Shown: positions 36,335-45,372, numbered from the stretch's first letter. The stretch: 64,000 bases of DNA from Lysobacter_C viscosus (GCF_046600715.1 NZ_JBJMAV010000006.1:62001-126000), one strand, 5' to 3'. The notes: generated by a model from the letters alone, not told the origin. A program made the numbers and translations.

Positions 36335-36709
36335 ATGGAGTCGATGATCGCCCCGCGTATCGCTGCGTTCACCACGCTCTGCACCTGTCTGCTGGCCCTG
36401 TCCGCCTGCGCCACGCAGGTCGCACCGCCGGTCAGCGACCCGCAGCCACCCGCCACTGCCGAGGCCCCGCCCATGAGTGACCCGACTCCCCCGATGCCCG
36501 TCGACAGCTGCGATGCCGACGCCGCCCGGCCCGCCGCCATCGGACGGGTCGCGACCGCCGCCGTGGTCGAACAGGCGCGCATCGACGCCAGCGCCGACAT
36601 GGCGCGGGTGATCAAGCCCGGGATGATGGTGACCATGGAATACCGCGCTGGCCGCCTGAACATCGACGTCGACGAGAACAACGTGATCACCCACGTGCGT
36701 TGCGGCTGA
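36335..36709 (+). CDS. I78-type peptidase inhibitor-like lipoprotein
   Basis: 124 residues. Lipoprotein leader with lipobox ALSACA (Cys at about 26), a proline-rich linker to about 60, then a small domain with the I78 inhibitor pattern: CDADAARPAAIGRVATAAVV, SADMARVIKPGMMVTMEYR and RLNIDVDENNVITHVRCG. I78 inhibitors block serine proteases such as elastase; the single paired cysteines agree. It may protect the envelope against proteases. The ATG at 36335 or the one at 36344 (with GGAG five bases upstream) can be the start. It follows tamB but after 81 bases. Confidence 0.75.
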   Translation: MESMIAPRIAAFTTLCTCLLALSACATQVAPPVSDPQPPATAEAPPMSDPTPPMPVDSCDADAARPAAIGRVATAAVVEQARIDASADMARVIKPGMMVTMEYRAGRLNIDVDENNVITHVRCG

Positions 36710-36801
36710 CCGGGGCGCGTTGCCTGGCGCTCCCTGACGGAGCGCCTGCCCCAGCGCTCGGGTCGCCGTTCTCCCGTAGGCGCAGACGCACGCCGCGACC
36801 G

Positions 36802-36870
36802 GTCACTTCGTCACTTCGCTTCGATCACTTCGCTCTTCGCTTCGATCACTTCGCTTCGATCACTTCGATC
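36802..36870. repeat. Short tandem repeat of TCACTTCG units
   Basis: Five copies of TCACTTCG separated by short CTTCGA-containing spacers, in the 196-base gap between two convergent genes. It is AT-richer than its surroundings. It has no open frame of note and is not a CRISPR (units too short and irregular). Confidence 0.7.
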
Positions 36871-36905
36871 GCAGGCACGGTCGCGATGCGTCCCGTACGC
36901 CCGCG

Positions 36906-38231
36906 CTACGGGGTGTCGGCCACGGGGCGCACGATGCGCCCCTGCAACCGCGGCGTGCGATCGACCACGTCGGTCCACACCAGGTGGACGGCATCGCCGC
37001 GCAGGGCCATCTGCGGGAATCCGGTGCCACGGCCCCGCCCCTGCAGGCGCGCGACCTCGATGCGCTGGCGCTCCGCGGACAGGTCGGGCGCCCAGCGGCC
37101 CAGGTGCAGCGACTGGCCATCACGGTCTTCGTTCACCCACAGCACCCAGAAATCTTCCGCACCCAGCGCGACGTCGACGCGACCCTGCACGTGCGCCCCG
37201 CTTTCGAACGCCACGGGCGCCTGGAACGTATCGCCCGCGTCGGTGCTGCGCGCCAGCTTCAGCGTCGGGACGTCGCCGGCGGCGGTGTACCACCCGACCA
37301 CCGCGTCCTCGCCCCGTGCGGCCACCGCCGGGCCGTTGACCGGGCACGCCGGCATCACCCAGCCATCCGCATGCACGGGGCGCGGTGGCGTCCAGCGCCC
37401 ACCCGCCTGCCGCGATACCGAGATGTCGCGGACTTCCTCGGCGGTTCGGTCGCGATAGACCAGCAACGGGCCCCGGGCGGTCATCGCGGTGTCGGTCTGG
37501 CAGCAGTCGCAGGCCATCGCATCCAGGCGTACCTCGTCATGGCGCGCCAGCGCGGCGTCGATCCGCGCGGTACGGACGGTCATTGCGCCGCCCCCATGGC
37601 CGCCATCCCCACCATCGCCGCCGTGGCCGCCGCTGGTCTCCCGTCCGTCCAGCCAGGCGATGCCAAGGCTGTCCCCGGAGGCGGGCCAGAGCGATACGAA
37701 GCCGTGTTCGGTCGGGGTTCCGTCATCGTTGACGGTGACCGGCGCCGACCAGCTGGCGCCACCGTCGCCGGAGCGGACCAGCGCGACGTCGTAGGCGTAG
37801 GTCGCGGCGGCCGACTTCTGCAGCCAGTGCGCCCACAGCGCGCCGTCCGCCGTGGCCAGCACGTGCGGGGTATCGGCCCAGTTGACGAACCAGTCGCCGC
37901 CGCGGGCGATGTCCGCCGCCGGGCTCCAGGCCGCGCCGTCGTAGGAGGCGAACCGCAGCGCATGGCCCTCCCCGTCGGGCTCGATCCACGACAGCAGCAA
38001 CCCGCCCGCTCCATTGGCCACCAGGTCCGGCTGGGCAGCATTCGAGTCGGCAGTGGGCAAGGTCCACTCCTGCACCGACCACGTCACTTCCGGGGCCGCC
38101 GGAGCCGTTGCGGTGGGGGGGTCGTCGGCAGTGCCGCAGGCGGCCAGCCCGAGCGCGGCGAGCAACGGGGCCAGCGTCCACCGGGCGGGGCGGGGGGGCA
38201 CGGGACGGGCGAGGACAGTGCAGTTGGGCAT
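36906..38231 (-). CDS. BNR-repeat (exo-alpha-sialidase-like) lipoprotein
   Basis: 441 residues. Lipoprotein leader with LAALGLAACG, lipobox Cys near 32, then a beta-propeller with Asp-box-like repeats: SGDGGASWSAPV near 156 and STDAGDTFQAPV. It resembles sialidase-fold proteins but lacks an evident sialidase active-site arginine triad, so enzymatic activity is doubtful. Two unusual segments are a Gly/His insert (SGGHGGDGGDGGHGGG near 205) and a cysteine cluster MACDCCQTDTAM followed later by ACPVNGP, possible metal sites. Expected in the envelope. Start at 38231; a longer frame upstream overlaps crcB. Confidence 0.75.
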   Translation of the reverse strand: MPNCTVLARPVPPRPARWTLAPLLAALGLAACGTADDPPTATAPAAPEVTWSVQEWTLPTADSNAAQPDLVANGAGGLLLSWIEPDGEGHALRFASYDGAAWSPAADIARGGDWFVNWADTPHVLATADGALWAHWLQKSAAATYAYDVALVRSGDGGASWSAPVTVNDDGTPTEHGFVSLWPASGDSLGIAWLDGRETSGGHGGDGGDGGHGGGAMTVRTARIDAALARHDEVRLDAMACDCCQTDTAMTARGPLLVYRDRTAEEVRDISVSRQAGGRWTPPRPVHADGWVMPACPVNGPAVAARGEDAVVGWYTAAGDVPTLKLARSTDAGDTFQAPVAFESGAHVQGRVDVALGAEDFWVLWVNEDRDGQSLHLGRWAPDLSAERQRIEVARLQGRGRGTGFPQMALRGDAVHLVWTDVVDRTPRLQGRIVRPVADTP

Positions 38232-38301
38232 GGCGGTTCCGGGCGGCATGGGTCGGCTGCAGGGTAAGGTGCCCGCGTCTTCCCTGCACGGCACGCCGTC
38301 G

Positions 38302-38685
38302 ATGAACCTGCACCTGCTCTATGTCGGCCTGGGCGGCGCGATCGGCGCAATGGCGCGGCACCTGCTGGGCGGGTGGGTGCTGCACCACACCGCGCAGGGG
38401 CGCTTTCCCGCCGGAACCTTCGCCGTCAACGTGCTCGGCTGCCTGTTGATTGGTGTCCTTGCAGGCCTGGCCGAGCGGCACGCGATGTTCCCGCCGCCGC
38501 TGCGGGTGTTCCTGTTCACCGGCCTGCTGGGCGGGTTCACCACCTTCTCGGCATTCGGCCTGGAAACGCTCCACCTGCTGCGCCGCGGCGAGGCGGGCAT
38601 GGCGGCAGCGTACGTACTGGGCAGCGTGCTCGTTGGGCTGGCGGCGGTGTGGATCGGGTTCAGGCTGGTGGGCGGGCCGCGCTGA
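38302..38685 (+). CDS. crcB: Fluoride ion channel CrcB/FluC
   Basis: 127 residues, four membrane helices. Dual-topology fluoride exporter channel. Signatures: GGAIGAMARHLLGGW at 8-22, the polar track VNVLGCLLIGVLAGL near 46, and the GGFTTFSAFGLET motif near 79-91, which carries the pore Phe/Thr residues. I start at the ATG at 38302; upstream codons read into the divergent neighbour's leader. I looked for a fluoride riboswitch in front of it and saw none. Confidence 0.93.
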   Translation: MNLHLLYVGLGGAIGAMARHLLGGWVLHHTAQGRFPAGTFAVNVLGCLLIGVLAGLAERHAMFPPPLRVFLFTGLLGGFTTFSAFGLETLHLLRRGEAGMAAAYVLGSVLVGLAAVWIGFRLVGGPR

Positions 38686-38712
38686 CCGGCCGCGCATCGC
38701 GAGGGTGTCCGG

Positions 38713-40608
38713 TCAGGCCGCCTGGCCGCGCCGCAACCGGGTGAGATGCACCAGCAGCAGCGAAATCGCCGCCGGCGTCATGCCGGCAATGCGCTGCGCC
38801 TGCCCGACCGTCAGTGGCCGCACCCGCTCCAGCTTGCCGGCCACTTCCGCCGACAGCCCTCGCACCCCGCCGTAGTCGAAGTCAGCCGGAATCGGCATGT
38901 CCCCATGGCGACGCGTGCGTTCGATCTCCTCGCGCTGGCGGTCCAGGTAGCCGGCGTACTTGATCGCGATCTCCACCTGCTCGGCCACCGCCGGGTCGTC
39001 CACGCCAGGACCGAGCCCGGGCACCTGCATCAGCTTCGTGTAATCCAGCTCGGGACGCTTGAGCAGGTCGGCGGCATGGGTCTCGCGGCTGACCGCCACG
39101 CCCAGGGTGTCTGCGATTCCCCGCCCCAGGGCATTGCCCGGCGCCGCCCACAGCCCCGAGAGCCGCGCGTGTTCGCGTTCGATCGCCTCTCGCTTGGCCT
39201 CCAGCGCGGCGCAGCGCGCGTCATCGACCAGCCCCAGCGCGCGGCCGACCGGCGTCAGGCGCAGGTCGGCGTTGTCCTCGCGCAGCTGCAGGCGGTACTC
39301 CGCGCGGCTGGTGAACATGCGGTACGGCTCGGTGGTGCCGTGGGTGATCAGGTCGTCAACCAGCACCCCCAGGTAGGCCTGGTCGCGGCGTGGGCACCAG
39401 CCCTCCAGCCCGCGCACCTGCCGCGCGGCGTTGACGCCGGCAAGCAGGCCCTGGGCGGCCGCCTCCTCGTAGCCGGTGGTGCCGTTGATCTGGCCGGCGA
39501 AGTAGAGGCCTTCGATGGCGCGGGTTTCCAGCGTCGGCTTCAGCCCGCGCGGGTCGAAGAAGTCGTACTCGATCGCGTAGCCCGGGCGGGTGACGTGGGC
39601 TCGTTCGAAGCCGCGGATGCTGCGCACCAGGTCCAGCTGTACGTCGAACGGCAGCGAGGTCGAGATCCCGTTGGGGTAGATCTCGGCCACGTCCAGCCCT
39701 TCGGGCTCGACGAAGACCTGGTGGCTGTCCTTTTCCGCAAAGCGCACCACCTTGTCCTCGATGGACGGGCAGTAGCGCGGGCCGATCCCTTCGATGCGGC
39801 CGGTGTAGAGCGGGCTGCGGTCCAACGCGGCGCGAATGATGTCGTGGGTGCGCGCGGTGGTGTGGGTGATCCAGCACGAGACCTGACGCGGGTGGTCACT
39901 TTCACGTCCCGTAAACGAGAAAACCGGACGCGGGCCGTCGCCCGGCTGCTCGACCATGGCCGCGTAGTCCAGGCTGCGGCCATCGATCCTGGGCGGCGTG
40001 CCGGTCTTGAGCCGGTCGACCACGAACGGCCCCTCCCGCAGGCGCGCGGCCAGCGCGGTGGCAGGCGGGTCGCCCGCGCGACCGGCGGCGTGGGTGGCCT
40101 CGCCGACGTGGACCTTGCCGGCCAGGAACGTGCCCGCCGTAAGCACCACCGCCGGGGCGTCGAAGCGCAACCCGCCCTGGGTCAGCACCCCCACCACCCG
40201 GCCGTTCTCGAACACCAGGTCGTCCACGGCGCACTGGAACAGGGTGAGCCCCGGCTGGGCCTCCACCGCCCGCCGGATGAACGCCCGGTACAGGCCGCGA
40301 TCGGCCTGGCAACGCGTCGCCCGCACTGCCGGCCCCTTGCTGGCATTGAGCCGGCGCCACTGGATACCGGCAGCGTCCGCGGCCCGGGCCATCACTCCGC
40401 CCAGGGCGTCGATTTCCCTGACCAGATGGCCCTTGCCGATCCCGCCGATGGCCGGGTTGCAGCTCATCACGCCCACCGTTTCCACGCTGTGGGTCAGCAG
40501 CAGCGTACGCGCGCCGGCACGGGCGGCCGCCAGTGCGGCTTCGGTGCCGGCATGGCCGCCGCCCACGACGATCACGTCATGGCAGTGGAAGTCGGTATGC
40601 ATGGACAT
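38713..40608 (-). CDS. mnmG: tRNA uridine 5-carboxymethylaminomethyl modification enzyme MnmG (GidA)
   Basis: 631 residues. FAD-dependent partner of MnmE in making cmnm5U34 in tRNA wobble positions. The dinucleotide loop VGGGHAGTEAALAAA is at about 15-29, followed by the family block MSCNPAIGGIGKGHLVREID near 48, and the C-terminal PEIAI-like domain ends DFDYGGVRGLSAEVAGKL. Two candidate starts: ATG at 40608 (MSMHTDFHC) or at 40602. Its neighbour trmE/mnmE is not in the window. A convergent crcB ends 27 bases away. Confidence 0.97.
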   Translation of the reverse strand: MSMHTDFHCHDVIVVGGGHAGTEAALAAARAGARTLLLTHSVETVGVMSCNPAIGGIGKGHLVREIDALGGVMARAADAAGIQWRRLNASKGPAVRATRCQADRGLYRAFIRRAVEAQPGLTLFQCAVDDLVFENGRVVGVLTQGGLRFDAPAVVLTAGTFLAGKVHVGEATHAAGRAGDPPATALAARLREGPFVVDRLKTGTPPRIDGRSLDYAAMVEQPGDGPRPVFSFTGRESDHPRQVSCWITHTTARTHDIIRAALDRSPLYTGRIEGIGPRYCPSIEDKVVRFAEKDSHQVFVEPEGLDVAEIYPNGISTSLPFDVQLDLVRSIRGFERAHVTRPGYAIEYDFFDPRGLKPTLETRAIEGLYFAGQINGTTGYEEAAAQGLLAGVNAARQVRGLEGWCPRRDQAYLGVLVDDLITHGTTEPYRMFTSRAEYRLQLREDNADLRLTPVGRALGLVDDARCAALEAKREAIEREHARLSGLWAAPGNALGRGIADTLGVAVSRETHAADLLKRPELDYTKLMQVPGLGPGVDDPAVAEQVEIAIKYAGYLDRQREEIERTRRHGDMPIPADFDYGGVRGLSAEVAGKLERVRPLTVGQAQRIAGMTPAAISLLLVHLTRLRRGQAA

Positions 40609-40731
40609 GGCGGGCCAATGCCCGCGGAGGGCCTGGCGGGGCGGGAAGTCTACGCCAATCAAGGGCTTGCCCGCGTCCCTGTTCAGTTTTTACGCCCGTC
40701 AAGCGACCGGCACTTGCGTTTTGCCGAAAAG

Positions 40732-40749
40732 TTGGCATGAGACTTGCGA
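40732..40749 (+). promoter_or_regulatory. Sigma-54 promoter of the Csu-type pilus operon
   Basis: TTGGCATG, then AGAC, then TTGCGA: RpoN -24/-12 elements with GG and GC exactly 10 bases apart, one substitution in TGGCAC and the same TTGCGA as at 1428. Predicted transcription start near 40760, leader about 70 bases to the pilin ATG. Confidence 0.72.
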
Positions 40750-40831
40750 TACCCCATACTGCGCCCGCTCTGCGACCCCGGTCACAGATAGAGAGCGACA
40801 GCAGTCAAACAACTTTGGGGAGTGCTTCACA

Positions 40832-41317
40832 ATGTCGATGTTCACCCGTACCACCCTGGCCGTCGCGCTTCTGGCCGCCGCCCCGCTGGCCTTTGCCGAT
40901 ACCGCTACCGACACCATGAACGTGTCGATCGAAATCGAGAACGCCTGCACGGTCGACGCCGCCGACATGTCCTTCGGCCCGCAGTCGGACCTGTCGAGCG
41001 CCATCACCTCCACCGCCGACGTGACCGTGGACTGCACCAACCAGGGCGCCATCGAAGTGGCGTTCAGCACCGGCGGCAGCGGCGACTTCGCGCAGCGCAC
41101 CATGGCCGGCCCGGGCGGCGCGACCATCGACTACCAGCTGTATGACGCCGCCACCGGTGGCGCCGTGCTGGGCGACGGCAGCGGCACCACGGCCACCTTT
41201 GCCGGCACCAGCACCGGCAGCATCGAGACCTTCACCGTCCACGGTGTCGTTCCGGCGCAGGGCGCCAAGCCGGTCGGTAACTACTCCGACGCGATCACCG
41301 CGACACTGACCTACTGA
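40832..41317 (+). CDS. Csu-type pilin subunit (SCPU domain)
   Basis: 161 residues: signal peptide (TLAVALLAAAPLAFAD, cleavage near 23), then a spore-coat-U (SCPU) domain of the archaic chaperone-usher pili. Characteristic pieces are EIENACTVDAADMSFG near 32, VTVDCTNQGAIEVAFSTGG, and the end PVGNYSDAITATLTY, typical of subunits completed by donor-strand exchange. It is the first gene of the operon, likely the major shaft subunit. A GGGGAG box lies about 10 bases upstream. The stop overlaps the chaperone start (TGATG). Confidence 0.9.
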   Translation: MSMFTRTTLAVALLAAAPLAFADTATDTMNVSIEIENACTVDAADMSFGPQSDLSSAITSTADVTVDCTNQGAIEVAFSTGGSGDFAQRTMAGPGGATIDYQLYDAATGGAVLGDGSGTTATFAGTSTGSIETFTVHGVVPAQGAKPVGNYSDAITATLTY

Positions 41318-42033
41318 TGAGACTGCCCCGCCGCCTCGCGGCGGCGGCGTTCGCCCTGGCCCTGGTGGCCGGGGTGGCGTCGGCGCGCGGCCAGCTGCAG
41401 ACCCGTCAGACCGGGGTCGACCTCGACGCGGGCGACCGCGCCGGGCGGCTGGTGCTTGCCAACACCGGCGATGCGCCGGTCGCGGCGCAGGTGCGCGTGT
41501 ATGCGTGGTCCCAGGTCGACGGCCAGGATGTGCTGGAGCCGACCGATGCGATGGTTGCCAGTCCGCCGATCATGGAGATCGCCGCGGGCGGCGAGCAGCT
41601 GGTCCGGCTGGTGCGCCCGACCGCGGCACCGGTCGAGCGCGAGCAGTCGTACCGCATCGTCGTCGACGAGTTGCCTGGCCAGGGCGAAAGCGAGGCCGGC
41701 AGCGCGATCAAGGTTCGCATGCGCTACGTGTTGCCTGCCTTCGTGCGGGCGCCGGACCCGGCGCCCGCAGCGCTCGAGTGCCGGATCGAACCGCGCGCGA
41801 TGGTCTGCCGCAATACCGGTGGCCGCGCCGCGCAGCTCGGCCGCAGCCACCTGCTGGCGGCGGGTGGGCGCAGGGTCGAACTGTCCCCGGGCCTCCTGGG
41901 TTATGTGCTGGCCGGCAATACCCGCCGGTTCGAGCTGGACGCGCCGGTGATGGCCGCGGCCGGTTCGGCAACCCAGCTGGAAGTGCTGCTCGATGGCCAG
42001 CCGGCCTCCCTGCCGCTCGCCCGCGGCCGCTAG
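41317..42033 (+). CDS. Pilus assembly chaperone (periplasmic, Csu-type)
   Basis: 238 residues. Signal peptide to about 24, then two Ig-like domains of the pilus chaperone fold: VDLDAGDRAGRLVLANTGD near 33, VYAWSQVDGQDVLEPTDAM, and IMEIAAGGEQLVRLVRP near 86, which includes the FGL/FGS-like binding edge and the conserved Arg. It holds SCPU pilins in the periplasm until they reach the usher. It overlaps both the pilin (one base) and the usher (41 bases), so expression is tightly coupled. Confidence 0.9.
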   Translation: MRLPRRLAAAAFALALVAGVASARGQLQTRQTGVDLDAGDRAGRLVLANTGDAPVAAQVRVYAWSQVDGQDVLEPTDAMVASPPIMEIAAGGEQLVRLVRPTAAPVEREQSYRIVVDELPGQGESEAGSAIKVRMRYVLPAFVRAPDPAPAALECRIEPRAMVCRNTGGRAAQLGRSHLLAAGGRRVELSPGLLGYVLAGNTRRFELDAPVMAAAGSATQLEVLLDGQPASLPLARGR

Positions 42034-44386
42034 GCCAACCGCGCTCGCGCTGGCCCTGGCGGCCGCGCTGGCGGTACCCGGCCTGGCGTGCGCCGCCACC
42101 GCCACCGGCGGCGCCACCGGTGGCGCCATGGCCACGCTGGATGCCGAGCCGGTGGCGCAGGTCAGTGCGGTGCGCGCGCCCCAGGTGATGTACCTGGACG
42201 TGCTGTTGGACGGCCGGGTGGTCGCGACCCTGGTCCGCTTCACCGTGGTGGCCGGTGAGCTGTCGGTGGCGCCCTCGGTGCTCACCGATGCCGGCCTGGC
42301 GCTCCCCGAGGGCCTGCCCATCGACGCCGCCGGCGAGGTCGCGCTGGCCGACATCCCGGGCCTGGGCGTGGACTACCAGCCCACCCTGCAACGCGTCACC
42401 CTGCTGCCCGGCATCGACCTGCGTCCCACCCGGCTGCTGGGCTATCGCATCCCCGCACCCGTGCAGGTCGACCGCGACCACGGCCTGGTGCTGGACTGGG
42501 ACGCCTACGGGCGCCGCCTCGACGGCCAGGACACGTTGTCGCTGGGCACCGGCGCGCGCTGGTTCGGTCGCTGGGGCACGCTGGAGGTCAACGGCGTCAG
42601 CCGCACCGGCGATACGGGTACCGACGGCTACGCCCGGCTCGACACCCGCTGGACCTACTCCGACCCCAGGCGCATGTGGACCTGGTCGGCCGGCGACGTG
42701 GTGTCCGGTGGGCTGGCATGGTCGCGGCCGGTGCGCCTGGGCGGCGTGCAGCTGCGCCGGGACTTCGGCGTGCGACCCGACCTCATCGTGCATCCGCTGC
42801 CGCAGTTCTCCGCCGACGCGACGCTGCCCTCGTCGGTCGAGCTGTACGTCAACAACATCCGCCAGTACGGCGCGGACGTCGCTCCGGGCCCGTTCGTGCT
42901 GAGCGACTTCCCGCGCGTGAGCGGCGCCGGGCAGGCAGTGGTGGTGGTGACCGACGCGCTCGGGCGCACCACCCAGACCAGCGTGCCGCTGTACGTCGAC
43001 TACCAGCGGCTGGCGCGCGGACTCACGGATTTCTCGTTCGAGGCGGGCGTGCTGCGCCGCGGCTTCGGCATCGACTCGGCCGATTACGGCAGTGACCCGG
43101 TCGCCAGCGGCAGCTGGCGCCGGGGCATGCGCGACGACCTCACCCTGGAGCTGCACGGCGAGGCGGGACCGGGGCTGCAGCTGGCCGGTGCCGGCGTGGC
43201 CTGGTCGCCGCTGGCCCGCCTTGGCGTGGCCACCGGCAGCGTTTCCCGCAGCGATGGCGACAGCATCGGCACGCAGTGGAGCGGTGGCTACCAGTGGTTC
43301 GGCCAGCGCGCCGGCTTCGACCTCAACGTGCAACGCGCCGACGCCGGCTACCGTGACCTGGGCACCCTCGACGGCGGCAGCGTGCCGCTGCGCGCCCAGG
43401 ACCGCGCCTCGGCATGGATGGCGGTGCCACGCGGCTCGCTTTCGGCCACCTGGCTGCGCTACCGCGACGGCGCCGACCTTGAGGGACGCACGCTCAGCAT
43501 CGGCCTCAGCCAGACCTGGGGGCGTTCGCTGTCGGTGTTCGCCAACGCCTTCCACGACGATCGCGCCGGCACCGGCGTGTCGCTCACCCTGAGCCTTCCG
43601 CTGGGCGACGGCCTGGACGCTTCGCTCACTGCCGAGCACCGGCGCAGCGACACCGGCCTGACCGCCAACCTGCGCCGCCGCGCCCCGTACCAGGGCGGCT
43701 GGGGCTGGCAGGCGCAAGCCAGCGACGACGGCGACGGCCAGCTGGCCGCGCAGTACCGCGGCGACGCCGGCGAGTTCTGGGCGGGCGTGGACCGGGTCGA
43801 CGACCGGCACGGCCTGTTCGCGCAGGGCATGGGCAGCATCGTGTTGATGGACGGCCAGGCCTTCGCCAGCCGCCGCATCAGCGATGCCTTCGCAGTGGTC
43901 TCCACCAACGGCGTCGCCGACGTGCCGATCCTCTATGAAAACCGCACCGCCGGGCGTACCAACGACCGGGGGTACCTGCTGCTTTCGGACCTGCGCGGCT
44001 GGGAGCGCAACCGCATCGCGATCGACCCCGACGGCCTGGCCGCGGACTTGCGGGTACCCGCCATCGAACGCCTGGTCACGCCTCCCAACGCCAGCGGCAT
44101 CCGCGTACCGTTCGCGCTGGAGCGCGTGCAGAGCACGACGGTGACGCTGCTGGATTCCGACGGCACGCCGGTCCCACCCGGCACGCGCGTGCAGCGCGCC
44201 GACGGGTCGGAGGCGATCGTGGGGTTCGAGGGCAAACTGTGGCTGGAGAACTACCAGGACGGCGAGATGCTGTCGTGGACGCGTCTCGGACAGCTTTGCA
44301 AGGCGGTTGCCGGCGATGTCGACCGCTCGCAATCGCGCGACGCTAGCCCTGCCGCCATCACCTGCACGCCGGAGAAAGCTACATGA
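41993..44386 (+). CDS. Fimbrial usher protein (Csu-type outer-membrane secretin)
   Basis: 797 residues. Outer-membrane usher of the archaic CU class that secretes and assembles the pilus. Signal peptide ends near residue 35; an N-terminal domain leads to a 24-strand barrel. Recognisable blocks are VELYVNNIRQYGADVAPGPF near 279 and DGVPVL-like YENRTAGRTNDRGYLLLSDL near 644, both usher family features, and the late TPVPPGTRVQRADGSEA domain. Length is in the usual 780-880 range. The start at 41993 overlaps the chaperone by 41 bases, and the stop overlaps the tip gene by ATGA. Confidence 0.92.
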   Translation: MASRPPCRSPAAARPTALALALAAALAVPGLACAATATGGATGGAMATLDAEPVAQVSAVRAPQVMYLDVLLDGRVVATLVRFTVVAGELSVAPSVLTDAGLALPEGLPIDAAGEVALADIPGLGVDYQPTLQRVTLLPGIDLRPTRLLGYRIPAPVQVDRDHGLVLDWDAYGRRLDGQDTLSLGTGARWFGRWGTLEVNGVSRTGDTGTDGYARLDTRWTYSDPRRMWTWSAGDVVSGGLAWSRPVRLGGVQLRRDFGVRPDLIVHPLPQFSADATLPSSVELYVNNIRQYGADVAPGPFVLSDFPRVSGAGQAVVVVTDALGRTTQTSVPLYVDYQRLARGLTDFSFEAGVLRRGFGIDSADYGSDPVASGSWRRGMRDDLTLELHGEAGPGLQLAGAGVAWSPLARLGVATGSVSRSDGDSIGTQWSGGYQWFGQRAGFDLNVQRADAGYRDLGTLDGGSVPLRAQDRASAWMAVPRGSLSATWLRYRDGADLEGRTLSIGLSQTWGRSLSVFANAFHDDRAGTGVSLTLSLPLGDGLDASLTAEHRRSDTGLTANLRRRAPYQGGWGWQAQASDDGDGQLAAQYRGDAGEFWAGVDRVDDRHGLFAQGMGSIVLMDGQAFASRRISDAFAVVSTNGVADVPILYENRTAGRTNDRGYLLLSDLRGWERNRIAIDPDGLAADLRVPAIERLVTPPNASGIRVPFALERVQSTTVTLLDSDGTPVPPGTRVQRADGSEAIVGFEGKLWLENYQDGEMLSWTRLGQLCKAVAGDVDRSQSRDASPAAITCTPEKAT

Positions 44387-45315
44387 TCCTCAGATCGGTC
44401 ACCCTGCTGGCGCTCCTGGTTGCCGGGGCCGCGTACGCGCCAAACGCAATGTCGGCGGTCACCTGCACCTCGACCGAAAGCCCTATGAACTACGGCGATG
44501 TGGCGTTGCCTGTCGATCCTGTCACCACCACCATGGTCATCAGCGTGACGTGCGACGGCAACGGAAGCGACAAGGGCGAGTCGGTCCGCGTCTGCATCGG
44601 CCTGAATACGCCACAGTCGCCAAGACGGATGGCGGCAGGCGGCCAGTTCATCACCCATCGCCTGTACCGCGATCCAGCGTACTCCGAGGAGATCAATTAC
44701 ACGGACGTGAATCCCGAGCGCGTCGTGGTGATGCCGGACTCCAAGACCTTCACCACGCAACTCACCATCTATGGACGACTGCAGGGCAACTCCGCGGGCG
44801 CCGGGCCCGGACCCTACAGCGAGGTGATCTCCGGCGCACTGGGCTGGTCCACGACCGCGCCTACCTGCTCAACCGTTCCGGCCCGACGTCCCGTCAGCTT
44901 CACCGCATCGGCACGCGGGGTGGCCTCGTGCGACATCAGCGCTGATGACCTGAGTTTTGGCACTCGCGCCCAACTCGCTTCAGCTGTGAACGCGAACACC
45001 AGCCTGGGGGTCAGCTGCACCGTCAACACGCCGTACACGGTGCGGATGGACGGCGGGACAACGGCCAACAACGTGGCTGACCGGCGCATGGGGTTGAACG
45101 GCACGGGTCCGGCAGCACAGGGCGTTGCCTACCAGCTGCGGCATACCTCGGCCAACGGCCCGCTGTGGGGCGACGGCACCGCCGGCACCACGACCGTCGC
45201 CGGCACCGGGACCGGCGGCTCGCAGACGCTGCCCGTGTACGGGGTCGTGCCGCCGCAGCCGGTGCCGCTGCCGGGCAGCTACCAGGACACGGTCACCGTG
45301 ACCGTGCAGTACTGA
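44383..45315 (+). CDS. Csu-type tip adhesin with two SCPU domains
   Basis: 310 residues. Signal peptide cleaved near 25, then two domains: about 26-165 (with several cysteines: VTCTSTESPMNYGDVALPV, VISVTCDGNGSDKGESVRVC) and an SCPU domain at about 175-310 (VASCDISADDLSFGTRAQL, then SLGVSCTVNTPYTVRMDGG, ending GSYQDTVTVTVQY). The two-domain layout matches CsuE tip adhesins, whose N-terminal domain binds surfaces. The first domain is less GC-rich than the rest of the operon, which fits a diversifying tip. Confidence 0.87.
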   Translation: MILRSVTLLALLVAGAAYAPNAMSAVTCTSTESPMNYGDVALPVDPVTTTMVISVTCDGNGSDKGESVRVCIGLNTPQSPRRMAAGGQFITHRLYRDPAYSEEINYTDVNPERVVVMPDSKTFTTQLTIYGRLQGNSAGAGPGPYSEVISGALGWSTTAPTCSTVPARRPVSFTASARGVASCDISADDLSFGTRAQLASAVNANTSLGVSCTVNTPYTVRMDGGTTANNVADRRMGLNGTGPAAQGVAYQLRHTSANGPLWGDGTAGTTTVAGTGTGGSQTLPVYGVVPPQPVPLPGSYQDTVTVTVQY

Positions 45316-45344
45316 CCAGGACGCACGTCGGGCTTTCGCCAAGG

Positions 45345-45362
45345 TTGGCACGCTTCATGCGT
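45345..45362 (+). promoter_or_regulatory. Sigma-54-like promoter before the candidate small RNA
   Basis: TTGGCACG (perfect -24 element), then CTTC, then ATGCGT; GG and GC are exactly 10 bases apart; the -12 element differs from TTGC in one base. It lies 30 bases after the tip adhesin stop. Predicted start near 45373. Confidence 0.55.
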
Positions 45363-45372
45363 CAGCTTGGGC

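Noticed and set aside
36802..36870. CRISPR array
   Set aside because: The units are 8 bases with short irregular spacers; no cas genes and no repeat of 25-40 bases is present.
38240..38301. Fluoride riboswitch in front of crcB
   Set aside because: I looked for the conserved GGNGAUGG and CUGAUG elements of the crcB motif and did not find them.
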